Assembly (NCBI RefSeq): GCF_041468085.1
Contig: NZ_CP121017.1
Span: 682,001-746,000 of the forward strand
Length of the DNA stretch: 64,000 nt
Reading direction: 5' to 3'
DNA from: Tistrella mobilis
Lineage (GTDB): Bacteria; Pseudomonadota; Alphaproteobacteria; Tistrellales; Tistrellaceae
Positions 36,767 to 46,406 of this stretch are shown here, piece after piece. Made by a program: the position numbers and the translations under genes. How positions within the stretch are numbered: position 1 is the first letter of the stretch; each line of letters opens with the position of its first letter. The notes beneath the pieces are model-generated. The model worked only from the letters and a program-made list of their open reading frames with translations. It did not search any database and was not told where the DNA came from.

Positions 36767-37540
36767 TCAACGGTCGACGAAAGCCTTCTCGATCACGTAC
36801 TCGCCGGGGCGGCTGCTGTTGCCCTCGGTGAAGCCGCGGGCCTCGGCCCGCTTCTGCAGGTCGGCGAGCATTTCCGGGCTGCCGCAGATCATGATCCGGT
36901 CATGCTCCGGCGTGAATTCCGGCAGGCCGATATCGGTGAACAGCTTGCCGCTGTCGATCAGGTCGGTGATCCGGCCCTGATTGCGGAACGGTTCCCGGGT
37001 TACCGAGGGGTAGTAGATCAGCTGTTCGCGCACCGCGTCGCCGAAATACTCGTGCGCCGGCATCTCCTTCGAGATGTAGTCGTGATAGGCCAGCTCGGCG
37101 ACCTCGCGGCAGGTATGGGTCAGCACGACCTTCTCGAACCGATCGTAGACGTCGGGATCGCGGATCAGGCTCATGAACGGGGCAAGGCCGGTGCCGGTCG
37201 ACAGCATATAGAGCGTGCGGCCCGGGCGCAGATTGTCCTTCACCAGCGTGCCGACCGGCTTGGCGCCGACCAGCAGCGCGTCGCCCCGCTTGATGTGCTG
37301 CAGGCGCGATGTCAGCGGGCCGTCCTGCACTTTGATGCTGAGGAATTCCAGCGTCTCTTCATAGTTCGGGCTGGCGACGCTGTAGGCGCGGAGCAGCGGC
37401 TTGCCGTTGACCTCAAGGCCGATCATGGTGAACTGGCCGTTTTCGAAGCGGAAAGCCGGATCACGCGTCGTCGTGAAGCTGAACAGCCGGTCTGTCCAGT
37501 GGTGAACGTCGATCACGCGCTCGGTACGGATGTTGCTCAT
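36767..37540 (-). CDS. fpr: Ferredoxin/flavodoxin-NADP+ reductase
   Basis: A 257-aa bacterial subclass-I FPR. The FAD-binding half contains RAYSVASPNYEETLEFLSIK and DGPLTSRLQHIKRGD. The NADP half contains TLYMLSTGTGLAPFMSLIRD, ICGSPEMLADLQ and the C-terminal EYVIEKAFVDR. It transfers electrons between NADPH and ferredoxin/flavodoxin and often takes part in oxidative-stress or iron-sulfur metabolism. A 10-bp perfect inverted repeat 40-72 bp upstream is a likely control site. Confidence 0.93.
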   Translation of the reverse strand: MSNIRTERVIDVHHWTDRLFSFTTTRDPAFRFENGQFTMIGLEVNGKPLLRAYSVASPNYEETLEFLSIKVQDGPLTSRLQHIKRGDALLVGAKPVGTLVKDNLRPGRTLYMLSTGTGLAPFMSLIRDPDVYDRFEKVVLTHTCREVAELAYHDYISKEMPAHEYFGDAVREQLIYYPSVTREPFRNQGRITDLIDSGKLFTDIGLPEFTPEHDRIMICGSPEMLADLQKRAEARGFTEGNSSRPGEYVIEKAFVDR

Positions 37541-37579
37541 CGCTCAAGCTTCCAAGGTCTGGCGTGGAGAGGGCCGCAT

Positions 37580-37612
37580 CGCGAAACGAGAAAAACACAA
37601 GTTCGTTTCGCG
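37580..37612. promoter_or_regulatory. 10-bp perfect inverted repeat upstream of fpr
   Basis: CGCGAAACGA (37580-37589) and TCGTTTCGCG (37603-37612) are exact complements separated by the A-rich 13-bp spacer GAAAAACACAAGT. The element is 40 bp upstream of the fpr start, where an operator or activator site is expected. I do not recognise the binding protein. Confidence 0.6.
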
Positions 37613-37666
37613 TCTTAAGATGGTCGCGCTTCTTCGATTAGTAGTGGTTTCATCCGGGCATGGCAA

Positions 37667-38914
37667 TCATCGCCTCATCCCTTGGGGCGCAGGTGCGGCA
37701 AGACGTGCCGCGATCGCTCCGGCGATGCCCATGCCCGCGATGACCGCCGCCATCGGCCAGGCCGTGCCGTCGTCGAGCGCGCCGACGATGGCGGCCGAGA
37801 CAGCCCCGGTCCCGAACTGGATCAGCCCCAGCAGGGCGGCCGCGCTGCCGGCCCGGGCGCCGAACGGCGCCATGGCCACGGCGGTCGCATTGGGATTGAT
37901 CAGCCCGTTCATGGCGATGCACAGGAAAAGCGGCAGCATGATGGCGACCAGTGCCAGGCCGGTACCTGGCGTCGAAACGGCGCTGATCGCCACCACCACC
38001 AGGGCGAGCCCCGCCAGGGCCTGGACCAGATTGGCGCGGCGCATGATCTGTGCCGGACTGGAGCCCCGCACCAGCCGGGCGTTGAACTGCGAGGCCAGGA
38101 TCAGGCCGGCGGCATTGACGCCGAACAGCCAGCCATAAGCGGCCGGCGGCACCTGATGCAGTTCAATGAAGACAAAGGGCGACCCGGAGATATAGGCGAA
38201 CATCGCCCCCATCGCGGCTCCGCTGGCCAGGGCCGGGGCGATGAAGCGCCGGTCGATGGCGAAGCGCAGATAGGTGAGGGCGATCTCCCCCGGCCCCTGC
38301 CGGCGACGGCGTTCGGCCGGCAGGCTTTCGGGCAGGAACAGGGCCACCACCACCAGCGCCAGCACGCCGATCCCCGACAGCAGCCAGAAGATCGATCGCC
38401 AGCCGGCAATCTCCAGCAGCTGTCCGCCGATCAGCGGTGCCAGGATGGGGGCCGCCCCCATCACCAGCATCAGCCGGGCCAGCATCACCGCCGACTGGCG
38501 TTCGTCGAACAGGTCGCGGATCACCGCCCGCGACATCACCATGCCGGCACAGCCGCCCAGCGCCTGGACCAGGCGGAAGGCGATCAGCTGGTCGACATCG
38601 GTGGCGAGCGCGCAGCCGATGCTGCCGGTCGCATAAAGCAGACAGCCCGCCAGCAGCGGTCCCCGCCGGCCGAAGCGGTCGGCCAGCGGCCCGTAGATCA
38701 GCTGGCCGCCGGCGATGCCCACGAAGAACAGGGCCAGCGTCGCCTGTACGGCGGCGGGTTCGGCCTTCAGATCGGCCCCGATCGCCGGGAAAGCCGGCAG
38801 ATACATGTCGATCGACAGAGGCCCGAAGGCCGCAAGCAGCCCCAGGATCAGGGCAAGCTTCATCATCGGCGGCTGGCTCGCACCGGCGGCGGCATGCTCG
38901 GGACGTACGGACAT
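37667..38914 (-). CDS. MFS multidrug exporter, Bcr/CflA type
   Basis: A 415-aa, 12-helix transporter. It has LSIDMYLPAFPAIGADL after helix 1, motif A YGPLADRFGRRGPLLAG and a motif C-like LVMGAAPILAPLIGGQLLE, all characteristic of Bcr/CflA drug exporters. It is the second member of this family in the window, but the two are clearly diverged. It lies 47 bp downstream of the HpaI-type aldolase gene and may be the last gene of that transcript. Substrate unknown. Confidence 0.9.
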   Translation of the reverse strand: MSVRPEHAAAGASQPPMMKLALILGLLAAFGPLSIDMYLPAFPAIGADLKAEPAAVQATLALFFVGIAGGQLIYGPLADRFGRRGPLLAGCLLYATGSIGCALATDVDQLIAFRLVQALGGCAGMVMSRAVIRDLFDERQSAVMLARLMLVMGAAPILAPLIGGQLLEIAGWRSIFWLLSGIGVLALVVVALFLPESLPAERRRRQGPGEIALTYLRFAIDRRFIAPALASGAAMGAMFAYISGSPFVFIELHQVPPAAYGWLFGVNAAGLILASQFNARLVRGSSPAQIMRRANLVQALAGLALVVVAISAVSTPGTGLALVAIMLPLFLCIAMNGLINPNATAVAMAPFGARAGSAAALLGLIQFGTGAVSAAIVGALDDGTAWPMAAVIAGMGIAGAIAARLAAPAPQGMRR

Positions 38915-38961
38915 GAGAGCGGCAGACCTTCGTGGTCGGACGGGTGGCTATGGGTGGCTGG

Positions 38962-39732
38962 TCAGGGGGTGCGGGACTGGTCGGCGCTGGTAGCGGCCGC
39001 CTGGGCCATCAGCCCCAGATCGCTGCCGACCGTGGCGAAGCGGTAGCCCAGGCCGCGCATGGCCCGGGCCATCGCCGGATCGGTACAATGGATGCCGGCG
39101 GGGATGCCGGCACCGCGGGCGCGGGTGACGATGCCGGTGACGGCTTCGGCCAGAGCCGGCTGATTGTCGGTCCGCCCGCCGGTGAAGCCGAGGCCGAGTG
39201 CAAGCCCCAGATCATTGGGGCCGACGAAGATCGCATCCAGCCCGGGGGCGGCCAGGATGTCGTCCAGCGCCTCCAGCCCGGCCCGGGTCTCGATCATCGC
39301 GATCGCGAGCACGCTGTCGTCGATGGCCTTCAGATAGCTGCGGCCAAGGATCGGGGCCGCGCGTACCGGGCCGAAACTGCGCCCGCCGCGGGGCGGAAAC
39401 CGGCAGGCGGCGGCGAGTGTCGCGGCACCGGCGGCATCGTCGATCAGCGGTGCGATCACACCCAGCGCGCCATGGTCCAGCGCGCGCATGGCATCCTCGG
39501 GCCGGTTGGCCGGGATGCGCACGATCGGCGTGGTGCCGTGACGGCCGCATTCGGCCAGCAGGCGCAGACAGGCGGCATCGTCGATCACGCCATGCTGGCG
39601 GTCGATGGCCAGGAAGTCGTAGCCTGCGGCATCCATCAGCGCCGCCGAGGTGGCGCTGTCGGACATCAGGAAGGTGCCGACGGCGAAGCCGTCCGCTTCC
39701 TGAATGATGCGGCGCAGCCGGTTCTCGATCAT
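38962..39732 (-). CDS. HpcH/HpaI-type aldolase
   Basis: This 256-aa class II (metal-dependent) aldolase has GTFLMSDSATSAALMDAAGY, FLAIDRQHGVIDD, a metal-binding-type IETRAGLEALDDILAAPGLD and FVGPNDLGLALGL. It belongs with 2,4-dihydroxyhept-2-ene-1,7-dioate and 2-keto-3-deoxy-sugar-acid aldolases that give pyruvate plus an aldehyde. Its ATG shares one base with the rnr stop (TGATG), so it is translationally coupled to rnr. There is no metabolic link visible to RNase R. Confidence 0.88.
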   Translation of the reverse strand: MIENRLRRIIQEADGFAVGTFLMSDSATSAALMDAAGYDFLAIDRQHGVIDDAACLRLLAECGRHGTTPIVRIPANRPEDAMRALDHGALGVIAPLIDDAAGAATLAAACRFPPRGGRSFGPVRAAPILGRSYLKAIDDSVLAIAMIETRAGLEALDDILAAPGLDAIFVGPNDLGLALGLGFTGGRTDNQPALAEAVTGIVTRARGAGIPAGIHCTDPAMARAMRGLGYRFATVGSDLGLMAQAAATSADQSRTP

Positions 39733-42179
39733 CAGCGTCTCCTCGATCCCCCATGCCGGCCGTTCTGGTTGCGGCCGGTTTTCGGCCCCCGACCGCCGCC
39801 GCCGTCATGGCGGTTCCGGGCACGTTCGGCCGCAGCTTCGCGGGCAATGGCCTTCAGGCGCTTGACCTGGCCCGGGGTGGGCGGCTTGCCGGCACGGCCG
39901 CCCTCGATCAGTTCGAACAGCAGCCCGCCCGCCACGATATCCGCCTCGCGCAGCCGCACCTCGACCCGGTCGCCCAGGGTGAAGCGCATGCCCGAACGCT
40001 CACCGATCAGAGCCTGCTCCGACGGATCCAGGATGAAGAATTCGCGGCCGAGGGTTGAGATCGGCACGAAGCCGTCGGCCCCGGTCTCGTCGAGTTCCAC
40101 GAACAGGCCGACGCCATGGACGCCGGTGATCCGGCCGCCGAAGGTGGCGCCCACCCGGTCGGCCAGGAAGACCACCAGCAGGCGGTTGGTCACCTCGCGC
40201 TCGGCCAGGTCGGCGCGGCGCTCGGTGATCGAGAGATGCTCTCCCAATGCATGCAGCCCGTCGGCGGCCGCGCCGTCCAGCCCGTCGGGGCCGAGGTTCA
40301 GTGCCTTGATCAGTGAGCGGTGCACGATCAGGTCGGCATAGCGCCGGATCGGCGAGGTGAAATGGGCGTAGCGTTCCAGCGACAGGCCGAAATGGCCGAT
40401 ATTGTCGGGGCTGTAGGTCGCCTGTGACTGGCTGCGGAGCACGGTGGTGTTCACCTGATGCTCCAGCGGCGTGTTTGCCACCGCCTTCAGCAGGCGGTTG
40501 AAGTCGCGCGGGTCGACATGCACCGAATTGGTGAAGCTGAGGCCCAGAGACTTCACGTAATCGCGCAGCACCGAGACCTTGTCGGCCGGCGGCTGGTCGT
40601 GGACCCGGAACAGGCAGGGCCGGTTGCGGCGAAGCAGCGTGTCGGCCGCAGCCACATTCGCCAGAATCATGAACTCTTCGATCAGCTTATGGGCATCGAA
40701 GCGCTGGCGGGTGCGGATATCGGTCACCCGGCCGGTCTCGTCCATGACCACCCGGCGTTCGGGCATGTCGATCTCAAGCGCCCCGCGTCGGCGGCGCGCG
40801 GCATCCAGCACCTGGAAGGCGGCATAAAGCGGCCGGATGACCGGCGCCATCAGCGGCTCGATCTCGGCGTCGGGCCGGCCCTCATGCGCGGCCTGGACCC
40901 GGGTATAGGTCAGCCGCGCGGCCGAGCGCATCAGCCCGCGCACGAAGCGGTGTTCCAGCAGGGTGCCCTGGCCGTCGATGCGCATCATCGCTGCCAGACA
41001 GTAGCGATCCTCGTGCGGGCGCAGCGAGCACAGCCCGTTGGAGAGCGCTTCCGGCAGCATCGGCACCACCCGGTCGGGGAAATAGACCGAATTGCCGCGC
41101 TCTTCGGCCGACCGGTCGAGCGCGCTGCCGGCGGTGACGTAATGGGCGACGTCGGCGATCGCGACCCGGATGATATGGCCGTCGGGGTTGGTCGGGTCTG
41201 TATCGGGCTCGGCATGGACCGCGTCGTCGAAATCGCGGGCGTCCTCGCCGTCGATGGTGACGAAGGGGATGGAGCGCAGATCCTCACGACCGGCGGAGAG
41301 TTTCGGTGCCGTCGCCGCCTCGGCCTCGCGCACGGCGGCGGCCGGGAAGTGATCGGGAATACCGTGGGCCTCGATCGCAAGGTCGATGATCGCGGCCGCC
41401 GTCTGCTCCTGTCCCAGCCGCTTCACCACCCGGGCGCGGGGCAGGCCCAGCCGCCGGCCGGGCAGGGTCTCGGCCACGACGAACTCGCCGTCCTCGGCGC
41501 CGCCCAGATCGGCCTCTTCGATCGAATAATCGGTCTTGGCGCGGCGATCGGCCGGAATCAGCCGCCAGCCGTAATCGATCGAGCGGATGGCCCCGGTCAC
41601 CCGGCGCGACCGGGTTTCCAGCCGGCGGATCACCCGGGCTTCATAGGCATCGGCATCGCCGCGATGCAGGCGGACCAGCAGCCGGTCGCCGAAACCCGGC
41701 GCCGCCTCGTCGCGCGGGCGCAGGCCGCCCTCGCGCAGCACCACGATCGGCGGCGGGGGCCCGCGCTCCTCGTCGTCCCAGACCGCCGGCCGGGCTTCGG
41801 CCTCGCCGGTTTCGTCGTCGATCGAGACCACGTCGACCACCAGCACCGAGGGCAGCACGCCCGGTTCGGCAACGCGGCGCGCCCCGGCACGCTTCAGCGT
41901 GCCGTCCTCCTTCAGCTCGCGCAGGATCCGCTTCAGCGCGATGCGGGCGCCGCCGGTGATGTTGAAGGCGCGTGCGATCTCGCGCTTGCCGACCGGTCGG
42001 TCGCTCTCGGCGATGAAGGCCAGGATCTGTTCGCGGGTGGGCAGGCGGTCGGTGCCGTCATCCGAGGAGGAGGTCAAGGCTGCTGGTTGCTTTCTTTGCG
42101 GGCGCCGCCGTGGACACACGACCGGCATCATCCTGCGGCACGGTACGCCGCCCGCGTCCGCCCCGCAAGCCGCGGGCAC
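39732..42179 (-). CDS. rnr: Ribonuclease R
   Basis: A 3'-5' exoribonuclease of up to 815 aa. A winged-helix N-terminus (TREQILAFIAESDRPVGKRE, RIALKRILRELKEDGTLKR) and cold-shock-type domains precede the RNB catalytic domain (FVTIDGEDARDFDDAVHAEP with the metal-binding acids, YFPDRVVPMLPEALSNGLCS). An S1 domain (VGATFGGRITGVHGVGLFVE) and a basic Arg/Gly tail follow. It degrades structured RNA. The true start is unclear: residues before LTSSSDDGTDRLPTR (TTG at about 42077) look non-conserved. Downstream of topA on the same strand, as in many alphaproteobacteria. Confidence 0.93.
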   Translation of the reverse strand: MPAACGADAGGVPCRRMMPVVCPRRRPQRKQPAALTSSSDDGTDRLPTREQILAFIAESDRPVGKREIARAFNITGGARIALKRILRELKEDGTLKRAGARRVAEPGVLPSVLVVDVVSIDDETGEAEARPAVWDDEERGPPPPIVVLREGGLRPRDEAAPGFGDRLLVRLHRGDADAYEARVIRRLETRSRRVTGAIRSIDYGWRLIPADRRAKTDYSIEEADLGGAEDGEFVVAETLPGRRLGLPRARVVKRLGQEQTAAAIIDLAIEAHGIPDHFPAAAVREAEAATAPKLSAGREDLRSIPFVTIDGEDARDFDDAVHAEPDTDPTNPDGHIIRVAIADVAHYVTAGSALDRSAEERGNSVYFPDRVVPMLPEALSNGLCSLRPHEDRYCLAAMMRIDGQGTLLEHRFVRGLMRSAARLTYTRVQAAHEGRPDAEIEPLMAPVIRPLYAAFQVLDAARRRRGALEIDMPERRVVMDETGRVTDIRTRQRFDAHKLIEEFMILANVAAADTLLRRNRPCLFRVHDQPPADKVSVLRDYVKSLGLSFTNSVHVDPRDFNRLLKAVANTPLEHQVNTTVLRSQSQATYSPDNIGHFGLSLERYAHFTSPIRRYADLIVHRSLIKALNLGPDGLDGAAADGLHALGEHLSITERRADLAEREVTNRLLVVFLADRVGATFGGRITGVHGVGLFVELDETGADGFVPISTLGREFFILDPSEQALIGERSGMRFTLGDRVEVRLREADIVAGGLLFELIEGGRAGKPPTPGQVKRLKAIAREAAAERARNRHDGGGGRGPKTGRNQNGRHGGSRRR

Positions 42180-42233
42180 GCAAACCTGCCGTGTTCGATC
42201 AAGTGCTTGGGGCGCGAAAGGTTGCCGCCGGCC

Positions 42234-45101
42234 TCAGCCGGCGGCACTCGTCTTCGCGGCCGCCTTCTTCGGTGCCGCCTTCTTCGGCGCGGGCTTCTTC
42301 GCAGCGGCCGCCTTGGGGGCGGCTGCCTTCTTCGGTGCCGCCTTGCTCGCAGCCGGCTTGCTCGCAGCTGCCGTCTTCGCAGCCGCCTTCGCCGGCACGG
42401 CATCGTCGAAGGGCACCTCGTCGGGCTCGGCAGCTGCGGCGGCCTTGCGCTTCGGCGCGGCCTTGGCCTTGGTGGCGGTGGCGGCCTTGGCGGTGGACGC
42501 CTTCGTCGCCTTGGCCGCGGGCTTCTCGGCCTTGGCCTTCGACGCTGCCGCCTTCTTCGCCGGCTTTGCCGTCTTGCCGGTCGCTGCTGCGCGGGCATCG
42601 ACCAGAGCCACGGCCTCGTCCAGCGTCAGCGCCTCGGGATCGGTCGCGCGGGGCAGGGTGGCGTTCACCGACCCGTGCTTCACGTAAGGTCCGTAGCGGC
42701 CCTTGTAGAGCGCGATCTCCCCGCCCGAGGGATGCTCACCCAGCACGCGCAGCGGCGCGACCGAGCCGCCGCGCCCCTTGGGCGCCTCGGCGAGCAGGGC
42801 GACCGCCCGGTTGATGCCGATGGTCAGCACGTCGTCGTCGGGGGTGAGCGACTTGAAGGCGCCGTTATGCTTCAGATAGGGCCCGAAGCGGCCGATGCCG
42901 GCGGTGATCACTTCGCCGGTTTCGGGATGGCGCCCGATTTCGCGCGGCAGGGCCAGCAGGCCGAGGGCGATGTCGAGCGTGATCGCCTCGGGCGTCAGCC
43001 CCTTGGGCAGCGAGGCGCGCTTGGGCTTTTCTTCTCCCTTGCCGCCATCGCCCAGCTGGACATAAACGCCATAGGGCCCCTTGCGCAGGGTAACCGGCAG
43101 TCCCGTTGCCGGATCGTCGCCCAGATGCTTCGGGCCCACATCCAGCCCGGTGGCACCGGCTTCCGACGCGCCATCACCGGTGCCGGCAGCACCGCCGACC
43201 GGCCGGGTGAACTTGCACTCGGGATAGTTCGAGCAGGCGACGAACGAGCCGAACTTGCCGAGGCGCAGCGACAGCCGGCCATTGGCGCAGGCCGGGCAGG
43301 CACGCGGGTCGGTGCCGTCGCCCTTGTCGGGGAAGACATGGGATTCGAGCCGCGCCTCGACCGCCGTCAGCACGTCGGAAATCTTCAGGTCGCTGGTGCC
43401 GTCGATCGCCATGTGGAAGGCATCCCAGAAGGCGCGCAGCACGGCCTTCCAGTCCACCTCGCCCTCTGCCACCTGGTCGAGTTCGTTTTCGAGCCGGGCG
43501 GTGAAATCATATTCGACATAGCGGTCGAAGAAGCTGACCAGGAAGGCGGTGACCAGCCAGCCGCGGTCTTCGGGTACGAAGCGCTTCTTGTCCAGCACCA
43601 CGTAATTGCGGTCCTGAAGCACCGAGATGATCGAGGCATAGGTCGACGGCCGGCCGATGCCCAGCTCTTCCAGCTTCTTCACCAGCGTCGCTTCGGTGTA
43701 GCGCGGCGGCGGTTCGGTGAAATGCTGGTCGGATTTGAGCGGCCCGCGGTCGAGCGGTTCGGCCCGTTCGAAATTCGGCAGGCGCTTTTCCTCGTCCTCT
43801 TCCTCGTCGTCGCGGCCTTCCTGGTAAAGCGCCAGGAAGCCGTCGAAGGCGATGACGCTGCCGGTGGCGCGGAAGGTCGCGACCTTCGCACCATCCGTCA
43901 CCTCGATCGCGACCTGATCCAGGATCGCCGCCGCCATCTGGCTGGCCACCGTGCGCTTCCAGATCAGTTCGTAGAGCCGGAACTGATCGTCGTCGAGATG
44001 GGAGCGGACCTCTTTCGGCCGGCGGAACACGTCGGTCGGGCGCACAGCCTCGTGTGCCTCCTGGGCGTTCTTGGCCTTGTTGGCGAAGCTGCGCGGCCGG
44101 TCGGGCAGGTAGCGGGGCCCGTGGACCTGGTCGACCATGTCGCGGATCGCGGCCACCGCCTCGTTCGACAGGTTGACGCTGTCGGTTCGCATATAGGTGA
44201 TCAGACCCACGGTCTCGCGGCCGAGCGAGATGCCCTCGTAGAGCTTCTGGGCAACCTGCATGGTCTTCTTGGCCGAGAAGCCGAGCTTGCGGCTGGCTTC
44301 CTGCTGCAGGGTCGAGGTCGTGAACGGGGGGGCCGGGTTGCGGCGGCCCTGCTTGCGCTCGACGTCCGAGACCCGCCAGTCGGACAGCGCCTCCAGCCGC
44401 GCCAGCACCGCCCTGGTCTCGTCCTCGGAGCCGAGGGCGAATTTGTCGAGCTTCTTGCCGTCGAGTGCGTGAAGTCGGGCGAGCAGCCGGCGTTCACCGG
44501 CCGCGAACTCGGCATCGATCGTCCAGTATTCCCGGCTGCGGAAGGCCTCGATCTCGGCCTCGCGCTCGCAGATCAGCCGCAGTGCCACTGACTGGACCCG
44601 ACCGGCCGAGCGCGAGCCGGGCAGCTTGCGCCACAGCACCGGCGACAGGTTGAAGCCGACCAGATAGTCCAGTGCCCGGCGCGCCTGCTGGGCGTTGACC
44701 AGGTTCATGTCGATGTCGCGCGGGTTGGCGATCGCCTTCTGCACCGCGCTTTTGGTGATCTCGTGGAACACCACCCGCTTGACCGGCACGCCCTTGAGCG
44801 CGCCACGCCTGTTCAGGGCGTTGTGGACGTGCCAGCTGATCGCCTCGCCCTCGCGATCCGGGTCGGTGGCGAGGAAGAGCTGATCGGCGCCTTTGAGCGC
44901 ACTGGCGATGGCCTTCAGATGCTGTTCAGACTTCGGATCGACCTCGTAGGTCATCGCGAAGTCTTCATCCGGGCGCACCGATCCGTCCTTGGCCGGCAGA
45001 TCGCTGACATGGCCGTAGCTCGCGAGGACCTTGAAGTCATCGCCGAGATACTTGTTGATCGTCTTGGCTTTCGCAGGCGATTCGACGACGACGACCTTCA
45101 T
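42234..45101 (-). CDS. topA: DNA topoisomerase I with Lys/Ala-rich C-terminal tail
   Basis: A 955-aa type IA topoisomerase. The Toprim domain starts MKVVVVESPAKAKTINKYLG, with FLATDPDREGEAISWHV. The catalytic Tyr is in GLITYMRTDSVNLS. A zinc finger is visible (CPACANGRLSLRLGKFGSFV then CSNYPEC), followed by two weaker GxFGxY-type repeats (IGRFGPYLKHN, KGRYGPYVKHG). The last roughly 115 residues are Lys/Ala/Pro repeats (KKAAAPKAAAAKKPAPKK), like histone H1 tails, probably for DNA binding. The ATG at 45101 gives the canonical start. Confidence 0.95.
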   Translation of the reverse strand: MKVVVVESPAKAKTINKYLGDDFKVLASYGHVSDLPAKDGSVRPDEDFAMTYEVDPKSEQHLKAIASALKGADQLFLATDPDREGEAISWHVHNALNRRGALKGVPVKRVVFHEITKSAVQKAIANPRDIDMNLVNAQQARRALDYLVGFNLSPVLWRKLPGSRSAGRVQSVALRLICEREAEIEAFRSREYWTIDAEFAAGERRLLARLHALDGKKLDKFALGSEDETRAVLARLEALSDWRVSDVERKQGRRNPAPPFTTSTLQQEASRKLGFSAKKTMQVAQKLYEGISLGRETVGLITYMRTDSVNLSNEAVAAIRDMVDQVHGPRYLPDRPRSFANKAKNAQEAHEAVRPTDVFRRPKEVRSHLDDDQFRLYELIWKRTVASQMAAAILDQVAIEVTDGAKVATFRATGSVIAFDGFLALYQEGRDDEEEDEEKRLPNFERAEPLDRGPLKSDQHFTEPPPRYTEATLVKKLEELGIGRPSTYASIISVLQDRNYVVLDKKRFVPEDRGWLVTAFLVSFFDRYVEYDFTARLENELDQVAEGEVDWKAVLRAFWDAFHMAIDGTSDLKISDVLTAVEARLESHVFPDKGDGTDPRACPACANGRLSLRLGKFGSFVACSNYPECKFTRPVGGAAGTGDGASEAGATGLDVGPKHLGDDPATGLPVTLRKGPYGVYVQLGDGGKGEEKPKRASLPKGLTPEAITLDIALGLLALPREIGRHPETGEVITAGIGRFGPYLKHNGAFKSLTPDDDVLTIGINRAVALLAEAPKGRGGSVAPLRVLGEHPSGGEIALYKGRYGPYVKHGSVNATLPRATDPEALTLDEAVALVDARAAATGKTAKPAKKAAASKAKAEKPAAKATKASTAKAATATKAKAAPKRKAAAAAEPDEVPFDDAVPAKAAAKTAAASKPAASKAAPKKAAAPKAAAAKKPAPKKAAPKKAAAKTSAAG

Positions 45102-45200
45102 GAGCTGCCTTGCTGGTCTCCGCGCTTCAACGGACCCGCCGGTACCCATCTGACGAAGGGAGCGTCGGGCCTTCCTCGCGCCGCGGCCGGGGCGCGGGGA

Positions 45201-46346
45201 TCAGCCCATGCTCAGCGACACTTTCTGTCCGGGCAGGCGATCGAGCCGCCCGGCAAGTTCCAGTTCCAACAAAATCGTGAGAATGGTCGCCGCCGTCAAG
45301 CCGGACTCATGGACCAGATCGTCGAGACGTGCGGCAGACGCGCCGATCCGGCGGGGAATTTCGCGTCGGGCATGGTCGAGTTCCGCCGGATCCGGGGCCA
45401 TGGGCGGCGGGGCGACGGCCGTCTCCATGACCGGTTCGGCAAGCGGCCGGTCGATCAGCGGGCGGATCGCCTCCAGCACGTCGGCGGCATCGCGGACCAG
45501 GGTCGCGCCGTCGCGGATCAGCCGGTTGGCCCCTTCCGAGCGGGGATCGGCGGGGGAGCCCGGCACCGCCAGCACCTCGCGGCCGTATTCGCCCGCAAGC
45601 CTGGCGGTGATCAGCGAGCCCGAGCGCGGCGCTGCCTCTATCACCACGGTGGCGAGCGTGGCGCCGGCGACGATCCGGTTGCGGCGGGGAAAATGACGCG
45701 CCTGCGGCTCGGTGCCCGGCGGCTGCTCTGCGACCAGCAGCCCTTCACCCGCAATGCGGGCCTGGAGTGCCGCGTGTTCCGGCGGGTAGACGACATCGAT
45801 CCCGCCCGCCACCACCGCCATCGTCCCGGCACCGCCGGGGCCGGCTCTCAGGGCGCCGTCATGCGCGGCGGCGTCGATGCCACGGGCAAGGCCCGAGACC
45901 ACCACCACACCGGCGGCGGCCAGATCCGCGGCCATGCGGCCGGCGAGCCGCATGGCGGGCAGGGCGGCGGATCTGGAGCCGACCAGGGCCACGGCGGGTG
46001 CGGCAGCGACGGCATCATGGCCGCGGATCTGGAGCAGGGGCGGCGGGTCCGGGATGCTGGCCAGCGGCGCCGGATAGCCGGGCTCTCCCGGTGCCACCAG
46101 CCGGGCGCCCGCGGCGCTGATCCGGCGCAGTTCCGCCTCTGCCGCACTGCGTGAAGGCGGGGTCAGCGGCCGGGTGCGGCCGCCGCGTTGCGCCAGCTCC
46201 GGAATGGCCTCCAGCGCCGCTGCGGCACTGCCATAGCGGTCGAGCAGGTCGAAAAAGGTGATGGGGCCGACCTGTTCGGTCCGGATCAACCTCAACCAGT
46301 CGAGGCGCTCCGCCCGCGTCAGCCCGCCGACGCGGGTTCTGGACAT
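45201..46346 (-). CDS. dprA: DNA-processing protein DprA
   Basis: A 381-aa natural-transformation/recombination mediator. Its Rossmann core shows VALVGSRSAALPAMRLAGRM, VVVSGLARGIDAAAHDGAL, PRRNRIVAGATLATVVIEA and SLITARLAGEYGREVLAVPG. A C-terminal winged-helix (LDDLVHESGLTAATILTIL) is present. It loads RecA on incoming single-stranded DNA in the family. It is the first gene of the dprA-topA-rnr-hpaI run and is divergent from the adenylation cassette across 207 bp. No other competence gene is visible. Confidence 0.93.
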   Translation of the reverse strand: MSRTRVGGLTRAERLDWLRLIRTEQVGPITFFDLLDRYGSAAAALEAIPELAQRGGRTRPLTPPSRSAAEAELRRISAAGARLVAPGEPGYPAPLASIPDPPPLLQIRGHDAVAAAPAVALVGSRSAALPAMRLAGRMAADLAAAGVVVVSGLARGIDAAAHDGALRAGPGGAGTMAVVAGGIDVVYPPEHAALQARIAGEGLLVAEQPPGTEPQARHFPRRNRIVAGATLATVVIEAAPRSGSLITARLAGEYGREVLAVPGSPADPRSEGANRLIRDGATLVRDAADVLEAIRPLIDRPLAEPVMETAVAPPPMAPDPAELDHARREIPRRIGASAARLDDLVHESGLTAATILTILLELELAGRLDRLPGQKVSLSMG

Positions 46347-46396
46347 GGGCCACAGGATGCATGCTCATCCCGTAAGGCGTCAATGATCCAGGAATT

Positions 46397-46406
46397 ATAC
46401 GCGTAT
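46397..46406. promoter_or_regulatory. ATACGCGTAT palindrome in the dprA/cassette divergent gap
   Basis: A perfect 10-bp palindrome in the AT-richest part of the 207-bp gap between dprA (minus) and the adenylation cassette (plus), 51 bp upstream of dprA. A TATAAA at 46534-46539 lies just before the ribosome site of the cassette. No convincing -35 box was found for either direction. Confidence 0.3.

Noticed and set aside
40458-44591. Very long open frame (1377 codons) on the plus strand across rnr and topA
   Set aside because: It is antisense to two genes with clear catalytic motifs. Its Gln/His/Gly/Arg-rich translation has no domains; such frames arise from high third-position GC.
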